Positions 1 to 5,769 of a stretch of DNA of 6,962 bases are shown here, in pieces (position 1 is the first letter of the stretch; each line of letters opens with the position of its first letter). The notes under the pieces are model-generated. The model ran no database searches and was not told the origin of the DNA. It worked only from the letters and a program-made list of their open reading frames with translations. A program made the translations under genes and the position numbers. The DNA is taken from contig JAFVEJ010000158.1 in NCBI GenBank assembly GCA_017476085.1, forward strand, positions 1 through 6,962, written 5' to 3'. The DNA is from Alphaproteobacteria bacterium (GTDB lineage: Bacteria > Pseudomonadota > Alphaproteobacteria > RF32 > CAG-977).

Positions 1-240
1 AAACACGCCGTTTCTTTGGTTCACGGATTGGGCGGAAAAATTTTAAACGCGGACATTACAATCATTTGCGAACGCCCGAAAATCGGCGCCTACCGCTTGG
101 AAATGAGCGAAAAGCTGTCGGAAGTTTTAGGTATTTCCGCTTCCCGCATCAGCATCAAAGCGACGACGACGGAGCAGCTAGGCTTCACGGGGCGCAAAGA
201 AGGCATCGCCGCACAAGCCTGCGTCAGCGTTTCTTTTTAA
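1..240 (+). CDS. ispF: 2-C-methyl-D-erythritol 2,4-cyclodiphosphate synthase (IspF), C-terminal part, 5' truncated by window edge
   Basis: The reading frame is open from base 1 to a TAA at 238-240 and gives 79 residues. IspF cyclises CDP-methylerythritol 2-phosphate to ME-cPP with loss of CMP in the cytosolic MEP isoprenoid pathway. The family signature is the segment IKATTTEQLGFTGRKEGIAA (about residues 48-67 of this fragment). It matches the conserved KATTTE-LGFTGR-EGIA block whose Thr and Glu contact the CDP phosphates. The upstream stretch NADITIICERPKIGAYRLEM also fits the family (VDVTII-PK-MR). The zinc-binding Asp/His residues lie outside the window. In some proteobacteria IspF is the C-terminal half of an IspDF fusion, and the window cannot tell which form this is. 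An internal TTG at 16 is not a credible start because homology runs upstream of it. The next gene follows after 14 bases, so the two are probably co-transcribed. Confidence 0.93.
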   Translation, partial: KHAVSLVHGLGGKILNADITIICERPKIGAYRLEMSEKLSEVLGISASRISIKATTTEQLGFTGRKEGIAAQACVSVSF

Positions 241-254
241 AAAGGAGTTTTTTC

Positions 255-973
255 ATGTCTGCAAAAAAATACGATCTCATTTTCAGTCTCGGAGCCGCTT
301 GTTTATGCTCGTCAATGCTGCGCAAAAAAATCTGCAGATTCATTCCTATCCGCTGGATTGGGTTTTCGGCGGAGATTTTACTTCCCGCGTTGATCTGCTC
401 GTTTCCGATTTTGCAGATTATATCAACAAAGAAGACCTTGTCTTTACCGGCAAACAAAACGAAGCAAAAAACAACTTATGCGATATTTATTTCAATAAAC
501 GAACCAATATGGGATTTAATCATGACTTTCCCGTCGGCATCCCTTTTGAAGAAGCCTTTCCGATCGTCAAAGCCAAATATGAAAGAAGAATCAGCCGGTT
601 GATCGAAAATATCAATCGAGCCAAAGATATCCTGATTGTTTATACAGTCCCCCCGTATCAACCTGAAGAAACTTCAGACAGCGCTTTGCTGAACGGTTAT
701 GAACGCATTGTCCAACGCTTCCCCAATAAAAATATCGACATTCTGTATATTTCCTGCGCCGATGAATTTTCAGAAACACCTGTTAGCGAACATATCAAAA
801 AAATCGCGTTTGATTACAGAAGACCTGAGAGAAATCCTCCGCACGACGCGCGTCTTCTGCGAAAAATCGCAATAGCCCATAAATACAAACTGCGGCAAAC
901 GCTGTCCGACCGGATACGCAACTTTATCTTTAAAATGAAAAAAAGAATTAAACGCTGGAAAAGAAAATTCTGA
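255..973 (+). pseudogene. DUF1796-like putative papain-like cysteine peptidase, broken by a one-base frameshift
   Basis: The ATG at 255 has a Shine-Dalgarno AAGGAG at 242-247. The first frame reads MSAKKYDLIFSLGAACLCSS then MLRKK up to about 329. The matching continuation (NLQIHSYPLDWVFGG) lies in the -1 frame from 329 to a TGA at 971-973. Joining them over the A7 run at 324-330 restores about 239 residues. The pattern SLGxxCxxxxxLRxxxLxxxSYPLDW resembles the N-terminus of the DUF1796 family, described as putative papain-like cysteine peptidases. The candidate nucleophile is C16, and H30 and D35 are other conserved-looking residues. The C-terminus is strongly basic (RNFIFKMKKRIKRWKRKF), which could contact membrane or nucleic acid. 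The true function is unknown. One lost A (A8 to A7) is the simplest cause, and a sequencing error is possible. The gene is more AT-rich than ispF and ends two bases before the convergent guaD. Confidence 0.72.
324..330 (+). other. A7 homopolymer at the frameshift junction
   Basis: The reading frame opened at 255 uses codons CGC AAA AAA ATC here, while the homologous downstream protein is read as AAT CTG CAG from 329. Adding one A gives R-K-K-N-L-Q-I-H-S-Y-P, an uninterrupted family-like sequence. This is not a canonical -1 slippery heptamer, because the base before the two in-frame AAA codons is C rather than A. Confidence 0.7.
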
Positions 974-974
974 A

Positions 975-2240
975 TTATTTTACTTTCCGCCCATCGCTGT
1001 AAACGGCGACGATATCGCGTTTCGTCATCAGGTAAAGCGCGCGTTCGAAACGTTCCCTGACAGTCAGCTTTTTAGCGGGCATCGGAAAAGCTGAATCATC
1101 AACGACAACGGCATGCAGGCTGTCGCCTTCGGCAAAGCCGCCTTTCGCGCCGAAGAACTTCGCCCCCGCGGCCGTGCCGAGGTAAAACGCCTCTGCCACC
1201 GTTAAAAAGTCTTCCGTCCAATCCGTCTGAATCCGTTTCATTTTGGACGCGCGGATAGCCGAAGTTACGACTTGCGGCATCGCCAGCAACGCCCCGCCCG
1301 CTATGTCCGAACCGAGCGTTACGCGCACGCCTTCGTTCATCATTTTGCGCACGGGCGCAACGCCGCTGACCAAATTGATGTTGGAATCGGGACAATGCGC
1401 GACCCAGACGCCGTTTTCCTTCATCGCGTTGCGTTCGCGTTCGTCGGAATGGACACAGTGCGCCATCACGGTACGTTCGTTGAACAGGCCGTATTTTGCA
1501 TAACTCTCCCAATATTGGGCGCAATCGGGATGAAGCTCTTTAACCCAGGCAATTTCCGACGTGTTTTCGGACAAATGCGACTGAACGGGCAAATTTCTTT
1601 CCTGCGCCAACCTGCCTAAGAAAGCCATCAGTTCGTTCGTGCAGGTCGGCGTAAAGCGCGGCGTCAAAATCGGTTTGACATGTTCGAATTTATCCGAAGC
1701 CTCGTCCAGCCAGGCCTCTGTTTCGCGCATGGATTCTTCCGTCGTTTCGGTCAGCACGTCGCCGGAATTGCGGTCCATATTCACTTTGCCGACAAAGCCG
1801 GTCATTCCCGCGTTTTCAAATTCTTCCATCAAAATCATCGTGGATTCTCGGTGCAGAGAGGAAAAGGCGCAAACGCGCGTCGTGCCATTGTCGATCATTT
1901 CTTTGGCCAGAGCGCGATAGACTTCGCGGGCATAGGCCGTATCCCTGAATTTCGCTTCCGTTTTAAAGGTGTATGTGTTCAGCCAGTCCAACAACGGCAA
2001 ATCCATTCCCATTCCCAGCATCGCGTATTGCGGCGCGTGCATGTGCATATCGGCAAAGGACGGCATTACCAGTTTGTCCGCATAATCCGTTTAAGGAGCA
2101 TTGCGGTACGTTTCCGGCTATTCGGAAAAGACTCCTTCAATTTTGCCATTATTCAGCACCAGATATCCGTTTTCCGTAATATTCAGCTTGCCGAAAGCGG
2201 GCGCGTCAACGATATGTCCTTTGATGATCTGAACGGTCAT
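975..2240 (-). pseudogene. guaD: Guanine deaminase (amidohydrolase) interrupted by two in-frame stops near the N-terminus
   Basis: The enzyme hydrolyses guanine to xanthine and ammonia in cytosolic purine catabolism or salvage. The full frame from the ATG at 2240-2238 would give 421 residues, close to the family's usual 420-450, with a ribosome binding site AAAGGA at 2253-2248. Codon 41 is TAG (2120-2118) and codon 50 is TAA (2093-2091). Sequence on both sides is typical of the family in one frame: ENGYLVLNNGKIEGVFSE before, PETYRNAP between, and TDYADKLVMPSFADMHMHAPQ after. Metal and substrate residues are all present in full-length numbering: H66 and H68 (HxH), Q71, R195, H222 and E225 (HLSE), H261 (MAHCVH) and D312 (GSD). 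The uninterrupted part, 975-2066, starts at an internal ATG without a good ribosome binding site and lacks the N-terminal beta segment. The gene is preceded by its own promoter, purine riboswitch and terminator. Identity is strong; whether it is functional is uncertain. Confidence 0.9.
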
Positions 2241-2264
2241 ACTTTTTTCCTTTCTGTCAGACAT

Positions 2265-2305
2265 AAAAAAAGGCTTAAAACACCGCGTTAAACGGCGCTT
2301 CAAGC
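2265..2305 (-). terminator. Intrinsic terminator of the purine riboswitch expression platform
   Basis: On the minus strand a 13-bp stem pairs 2305-2293 (GCTTGAAGCGCCG) with 2285-2273 (CGGTGTTTTAAGC), including three G-T wobbles, around a 7-base loop (TTTAACG). After one C, a run of seven T follows at 2271-2265. It lies between the aptamer and the guaD ribosome binding site, so it would stop transcription before guaD when formed. The 5' arm starts one base after the P1 3' strand, so P1 and this terminator can coexist. Confidence 0.85.
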
Positions 2306-2306
2306 A

Positions 2307-2369
2307 CTCATAGCAGAACACGTTCCTGTTCAGTAGAAACTTCCTCCGGCGTCAGAGGAATTATATGAG
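2307..2369 (-). ncRNA. Guanine-class purine riboswitch aptamer upstream of guaD (variant loop-loop pairing)
   Basis: Minus-strand layout: P1 CTCATA (2369-2364) pairs with TATGAG (2312-2307). J1/2 is TAAT. P2 is TCCTCT (2359-2354) with GGAGGA (2347-2342) around L2 GACGCC (2353-2348). J2/3 is the hallmark GTTTCTAC (2340-2333). P3 is GAACA (2331-2327) with TGTTC (2320-2316) around L3 GGAACG (2326-2321). The base before the P1 3' strand, equivalent to xpt position 74, is C (2313), which specifies guanine over adenine in this class. T51 of J2/3 is kept, so the 2'-deoxyguanosine-I signature is absent. Departures: the L2-L3 G-C pairs appear with strands exchanged, the A73 equivalent is G, and the C54-G72 pair is T/T. 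The position before guanine deaminase supports the call independently of the motif. Confidence 0.88.
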
Positions 2370-2380
2370 CCGTTTTTGAT

Positions 2381-2409
2381 TCTATAAGGATTCCTGCCGG
2401 AAATGTCAA
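2381..2409 (-). promoter_or_regulatory. Sigma-70-type promoter for the riboswitch-guaD transcript
   Basis: On the minus strand a perfect -35 box TTGACA (2409-2404) is separated by exactly 17 bases from TATAGA (2386-2381), a 4/6 match to the -10 consensus. The predicted start, near 2374, is only a few bases upstream of the P1 5' strand at 2369. That is where a riboswitch transcript should begin. Confidence 0.75.
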
Positions 2410-2463
2410 GACGACATACGGAAATATACAAGAAACTCTTTAAAATCAGATGGTTGAATTCCT

Positions 2464-3867
2464 CTAATTTTCAGGTTTTACCAATTTTTTCAAACGAAGC
2501 GGTATCGTCAGATATGCGTCATACGCGGAAAATATATTCGCCGCATTTAAATGAAAATTACCCGCCGTCGTCAAAAAAACATTTTTTTCCGTCGCTAATT
2601 CCCTGATTTCATTTTCCTCTATCAAACGCTGTTTTTCTTTAAAAAAGTTCTGTTCCGTTCCTTTTAATATACGAACATCATGGTTCGGAAAATGATAATA
2701 AAGCCAATAAACCAGCTGCCAATCCTCAACGACGACGACATCATCCGCAGCAACATTTTGCTGAAACATCTGATAAAACAACGGCTGTACACTTATTTCC
2801 CGGCGCATCTTATGCGGATAAATCGCGGGATAGAAAGAAAGAAGCAATAAAACGGTCAAAAGAATCTTATTTCCGCGATTATTAAAAACACCAAAAGTGA
2901 AAAAAATGACGGAACAGCCATATACAACATCCAAATAGCGGCCGACTAAAAAAGGAGAATAAACAAAAGAAATCGCAAACGGAATCCCCCACACGCCCAA
3001 TGCAATAAAAACAGCCGCTTTTGATGTTCTTTTTTGATCGGTATTCTCTTCGTTCAACAAAAACTGAAATCCGACAATCCAAAGGAAATACATCATAAAA
3101 GCAGGAAGTTTTTGAAAAAACGCGTTTTGATTATAATCAAAAAAGAACTCTCGCCACGCATCCATAACGTATTCTTTTTTTATCCATCCCACTCCTTCGA
3201 TATTTTGCTGCAGCAAAATATAAATTTCCGGACAAACAAGCAAAAACAAAACAGCGTTATAAATAAAGCACTTTTTAAACAGCTCTTTGTCTTTTTTCCA
3301 TGACTGAAGTAAAAAAGAAACAGCGATCAAAGCACACGTCAAGGTTCCGTAGTAATGCGTCCATGCGCCTAAAAATGCATATATCAGATAAAGAACAAAA
3401 TATTTTTTTGTTCCTTCCGACAAGGCCAACTGAGCCGATAAAAAAGCCGCCGCGCAAAAGAAACTCACCCACGAATACATCCGTATCGTCAAAGCCAGAG
3501 AAAAAGACACCGGCAAAAATAAAACAAGGACCGTATACCAAAAACCTGCTTTTTCCCCGTAAAGTTTTTTAATCATTCCTCCCGCGACAAAGGCTCCCGC
3601 CAACACACCGACGTAGGAAAAACATCTGGCCGCAAAAATGGAATCCCCGAAAACAAACAGCCACATTTTTAACAAAATAAAATAAACCGGCAGATGAATG
3701 TCTTCCACAGACAGAAACCGCAGCATTTCACCAAAAGGCATGCGCACTTCCAGCATAGTGGCCATATCATCATTATATAATAAAAAATGGCTGCCCAAAT
3801 ATAGAAAAACAATCCAACTGATCGTCAACAGAACAATGTTTATTTGATTATATGTCAATTTTTTCAT
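2464..3867 (-). CDS. Multi-pass membrane glycosyltransferase, GT-C / PMT-2-like
   Basis: The protein has 467 residues and starts with a short basic tail followed by a hydrophobic helix (about 9-31). Many further membrane segments follow up to about residue 345, then a soluble C-terminal domain of roughly 110 residues. GT-C enzymes transfer a sugar from a lipid-phosphate donor on the outer face of the inner membrane. Supporting signs are the acidic pair D33-D34 in the first periplasmic loop (LLYNDDMATM), the DIHLPVYF motif (56-63, like the HPPLYY region of ArnT/PMT-type enzymes), RMYSW (129-133) and THYYG (170-174). Donor and acceptor cannot be predicted. The start at 3867 lacks a clear ribosome binding site. 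The stop is TAG at 2466-2464, followed in frame by TGA after five codons. The gene is visibly A/T-rich compared with guaD and the thioesterase, which may indicate transfer. The methyltransferase gene lies 76 bases upstream on the same strand. Confidence 0.8.
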   Translation of the reverse strand: MKKLTYNQINIVLLTISWIVFLYLGSHFLLYNDDMATMLEVRMPFGEMLRFLSVEDIHLPVYFILLKMWLFVFGDSIFAARCFSYVGVLAGAFVAGGMIKKLYGEKAGFWYTVLVLFLPVSFSLALTIRMYSWVSFFCAAAFLSAQLALSEGTKKYFVLYLIYAFLGAWTHYYGTLTCALIAVSFLLQSWKKDKELFKKCFIYNAVLFLLVCPEIYILLQQNIEGVGWIKKEYVMDAWREFFFDYNQNAFFQKLPAFMMYFLWIVGFQFLLNEENTDQKRTSKAAVFIALGVWGIPFAISFVYSPFLVGRYLDVVYGCSVIFFTFGVFNNRGNKILLTVLLLLSFYPAIYPHKMRREISVQPLFYQMFQQNVAADDVVVVEDWQLVYWLYYHFPNHDVRILKGTEQNFFKEKQRLIEENEIRELATEKNVFLTTAGNFHLNAANIFSAYDAYLTIPLRLKKLVKPEN

Positions 3868-3943
3868 TATGAATTACCGCTTTTAAACCTTTGTTTTTTT
3901 TACTCTAGCGCTTTTAAAAAAAAACGAAAGAAAAAATTTCAAA

Positions 3944-4564
3944 TTAATGTTCCGGATGTTGTTTGACGGCGATCCCGTCTATAAAATGACAAATTCCGAA
4001 ATAATCTTCTTCCGTTTCCGAAACGGCCGCCGTTTCAAAAACGGATAAAACGTCCGTCATATATTCCGGCCGGAAAAAATGGCGCGTCCATTCGTCAAAA
4101 TACATATCCTCGCCAACCTTTTCGCCGACACCGTACGCTTTGTCTTTGACCGATTTACAGCGAATAAAGAACAATCCCCCCGCCCGCAAAGACCGGTGCA
4201 CTTTGTCAATGATCAGGCGAGTCATCGCATCGCCGAAATAGTGCAGAGACAGGCAGGCAAACACTGCGTCATAGCGTTCCGGTTCCAAATCCGATTTGGA
4301 AATGTCCGCGCACACCGTCCTGATTTTCGGGTGGCGCAAAGCCTCGACCGTTTTCAGGGCTTCGTCGGAAATGTCCATTGCCGTCACGTTCATGCCGTTT
4401 GCCGCGAAATACAAACTGTTGCGCCCTTTGCCGCACCCCAAATCCAGAACGTCGTGCATATCCTTGATTTTCATCAGCTTAAACGCTTTTTCAGCAAACG
4501 GAGACGGTTTGAAATCCTCCTTCCAGTTCGCCCAGTTTTTATTCCAAACGCTTTGTTCCGTCAT
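3944..4564 (-). CDS. Class I SAM-dependent methyltransferase (TehB/UbiE-like fold)
   Basis: The protein has 206 residues. It carries the Rossmann-type SAM site: motif I VLDLGCGKGRNS (39-50), an acidic residue ending strand 2 (D64 in VTAMDIS), D87 in CADIS near the adenine, and the motif YDAVFACLSLHYF (98-110). Strand 5 follows as SLRAGGLFFIRCKS (125-138). The N-terminus (VWNKNWANWKEDFKPSPFAEKA) resembles small stand-alone methyltransferases such as TehB or thiopurine-type enzymes, but the substrate cannot be assigned. The ATG at 4564 has AAAAGG at 4576-4571 about six bases upstream. The stop is TAA. It lies 76 bases upstream of the glycosyltransferase and may share its transcript, though the T-rich spacer between them has no clear hairpin. 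It is divergent from the thioesterase gene across 67 bases. Confidence 0.85.
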   Translation of the reverse strand: MTEQSVWNKNWANWKEDFKPSPFAEKAFKLMKIKDMHDVLDLGCGKGRNSLYFAANGMNVTAMDISDEALKTVEALRHPKIRTVCADISKSDLEPERYDAVFACLSLHYFGDAMTRLIIDKVHRSLRAGGLFFIRCKSVKDKAYGVGEKVGEDMYFDEWTRHFFRPEYMTDVLSVFETAAVSETEEDYFGICHFIDGIAVKQHPEH

Positions 4565-4588
4565 TTTCAGCCTTTTATTTTCTACGCT

Positions 4589-4619
4589 TTTATATTAGCT
4601 TTTATAAAAAATATATCAA
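4589..4619 (-). promoter_or_regulatory. Possible promoter for the methyltransferase in the divergent spacer
   Basis: On the minus strand TTGATA (4619-4614) and TATAAA (4594-4589) each match consensus at 5/6 positions but are 19 bases apart, which is longer than ideal. The 67-base spacer 4565-4631 is very AT-rich and must also serve the thioesterase on the plus strand, for which I see no convincing -35/-10 pair. Confidence 0.35.
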
Positions 4620-4631
4620 AGGAAGAATGAA

Positions 4632-5363
4632 ATGGAAACGCTGGAGTTGCCGCACACCGTCAAAGTTTACGAATCCGACCGCAAAGGGGAACTGCACCTG
4701 CGCAGTTTGTACAATTTATTGCAGGACGCCGCAGACAGGCACGCGGACGCTTTGGGATGCGGATACGAATTCTGCCTGACGCACGGCATCGGCTGGGTCG
4801 GCGCGAACTATCATCTGAAAATCGACAGACTGCCGAAACGGCACGAATCCTTTGTTTTAACAACTTGGGCCAGCGGCAGGACGGCCGTCTGCGGCATCCG
4901 CGATTTCAAAGCGGTCAACGAAAACGGCGAGGTGCTGTTTTGCGCGTCCAGTCAATGGGCGTTGATCGACCTGAACAGTAAACGCCCCGTCGGCGTCGCC
5001 AAAAATCTGCCAGAATACCCGTTACACAACGAGCGTATGATCGAAACAAAATTTCCGGCGATCGCTTTTCCCGACCTGCCCGAAACGGAAACGCGCTTTC
5101 CCGTCCGGTACGAGGAAATCGATCTGAACAACCATGTCAACAACGCCGTTTATCCCGTCTGGGCGGCGGAAGGCGTGCCGCATTCTTTCCGCCTGACGCA
5201 CGACATCGCGGAAATGGAAATCGCGTTTAAAAAGCCGGCTGTTTTCGATGATGACATTGCCGTTTTTTCGCAAACGGACGGACTGACGACCATCCATAAA
5301 ATCGCTTCGCCCGACAAGGAAAAAGAATTTTCCCGCGTGCGGATTTTGTGGAAAGAAGCGTAA
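4632..5363 (+). CDS. Acyl-ACP thioesterase (FatA/FatB-like, double hotdog)
   Basis: The protein has 243 residues, about the size of bacterial acyl-ACP thioesterases. It would hydrolyse fatty acyl-ACP to free fatty acid and holo-ACP in the cytosol. The N-terminal hotdog has RSLYNLLQDAADRHADALG (24-42) and GIGWVGANYHLKIDRLP (52-68). The C-terminal hotdog carries the catalytic block DLNNHVNNAVYPVWAAE, giving D164, N166, H168 and E180, which match the Asp-Asn-His-Glu set of plant FatB. Next come EMEIAFKKPAVFDDD and a closing beta strand SRVRILWKEA. The ATG at 4632 follows AAAGGAAG at 4618-4625. The stop is TAA. No fatty acid gene lies beside it, so it appears to be a single-gene unit. Chain-length preference cannot be read from the sequence. 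Confidence 0.9.
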   Translation: METLELPHTVKVYESDRKGELHLRSLYNLLQDAADRHADALGCGYEFCLTHGIGWVGANYHLKIDRLPKRHESFVLTTWASGRTAVCGIRDFKAVNENGEVLFCASSQWALIDLNSKRPVGVAKNLPEYPLHNERMIETKFPAIAFPDLPETETRFPVRYEEIDLNNHVNNAVYPVWAAEGVPHSFRLTHDIAEMEIAFKKPAVFDDDIAVFSQTDGLTTIHKIASPDKEKEFSRVRILWKEA

Positions 5364-5375
5364 AAAGACCTTTCA

Positions 5376-5412
5376 TTGACTTTTACGATCCTATCCGATA
5401 AGCTATACTTAT
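5376..5412 (+). promoter_or_regulatory. Putative promoter and palindromic operator overlapping the start of the small HxxCxxC gene
   Basis: TTGACT at 5376-5381 is a good -35 box. A perfect 5-bp inverted repeat, ATAAG (5398-5402) and CTTAT (5408-5412) around CTATA, follows and overlaps the ATG at 5411. With a 17-base spacer the -10 is TAAGCT (5399-5404, a weak 3/6 match) and transcription would begin near 5411, giving a leaderless message. The better -10, TATACT at 5404-5409, is 22 bases away and would start downstream of the ATG. A repressor such as Zur or Fur on the palindrome is conceivable but not shown. Confidence 0.4.
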
Positions 5413-5689
5413 GTTTTGGAAAAGGCTGAAATTATTTCCCGTTATCTGTTTGCTGGCGGCGCAAATCATTGTCGCCGGACATATTCACGATGACAATGAA
5501 GCCGTTCCCCATGAACAATGCGTTTACTGTCAAACGGCTGCGGAACTGTCCGGCATGGACACGCCGCAAGTCGTTTCTCCGGTCATTCCCGTTCGTATAG
5601 AAACACCGCAAAAGATTTTAAAGGCGGCTCTTGTTTCGGATCAGACGTTAAGCGCCGGTTATCATTCCCGCGCACCGCCCGCCGCATAA
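5411..5689 (+). CDS. Small exported or membrane-anchored protein with HxxCxxC motif, DUF2946-like
   Basis: The protein has 92 residues. A basic start (MFWKRLK) and a hydrophobic stretch LFPVICLLAAQIIVAG (8-23) look like an uncleaved anchor or signal peptide. It is followed by HIHDDNEAVPHEQCVYCQ, holding H24, H26, H34, C37 and C40, a plausible metal site. The C-terminus YHSRAPPAA recalls the R-[AG]-P-P ending of DUF2946-type small proteins. The function of that group is not established. No Shine-Dalgarno is visible before the ATG, and the next upstream in-frame codon set holds a TAA at 5399-5401, so an earlier start is excluded. It lies 80 bases upstream of an outer-membrane barrel gene of a family often tied to zinc, which suggests a periplasmic metal-related role. 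This is inference from motif and context only. Confidence 0.68.
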   Translation: MFWKRLKLFPVICLLAAQIIVAGHIHDDNEAVPHEQCVYCQTAAELSGMDTPQVVSPVIPVRIETPQKILKAALVSDQTLSAGYHSRAPPAA

Positions 5690-5709
5690 ATTTATCCTGA
5701 TTTTGAAAT

Positions 5710-5738
5710 ATCGCCGGAAACGCATCGTTTTCGGTGAT
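5710..5738 (+). other. 13-bp intergenic hairpin between the small protein and outer-membrane protein genes
   Basis: ATCGCCGGAAACG (5710-5722) pairs with CGTTTTCGGTGAT (5726-5738) around the loop CAT, with two G-T wobbles. No T-run follows, so it is not a standard intrinsic terminator. It sits 31 bases before the downstream ATG and about 20 bases after the upstream stop. It could act in mRNA processing or stability, or as part of a leader structure. Confidence 0.6.
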
Positions 5739-5769
5739 TGGTGTTATCCGTAAACAAAAGGAAAAATTT

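Noticed and set aside
320..332. Programmed -1 ribosomal frameshift at the A7 run
   Set aside because: The in-frame heptamer is C-AAA-AAA, not the canonical X-XXY-YYZ with A at the first position. I see no obvious downstream stimulatory hairpin, and a lost A explains the data more simply.
950..990. Bidirectional terminator between the convergent DUF1796-like gene and guaD
   Set aside because: The stops are one base apart, and the local inverted repeat (AAAATTC/AATTaTTTT) is short, AT-only and imperfect.
2066..2110. ATG at 2066 as the native guaD start
   Set aside because: No Shine-Dalgarno precedes it. Family-like sequence including the N-terminal strands continues in the same frame up to 2240, where a good ribosome binding site and riboswitch leader are found.
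1680..2291. Long plus-strand open frame opposite guaD
   Set aside because: It is an antisense shadow of guaD and its leader, low in complexity typical of complement frames, with no ribosome binding site or recognisable domain.
2391..2402. Short inverted repeat TTCC-TGCC-GGAA inside the guaD promoter spacer as an operator
   Set aside because: The arms are only 4 bp and such matches are common by chance. The riboswitch already provides regulation.
3868..3943. T-rich spacer (minus strand) after the methyltransferase as an intrinsic terminator
   Set aside because: There are long T runs but no convincing GC-rich stem before them; only the short AGCGCT palindrome follows.
4079..4630. Plus-strand open frame of 183 codons opposite the methyltransferase
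   Set aside because: It overlaps a clear methyltransferase on the other strand, encodes an His/Arg/Phe-rich shadow protein, and would collide with the thioesterase start region.
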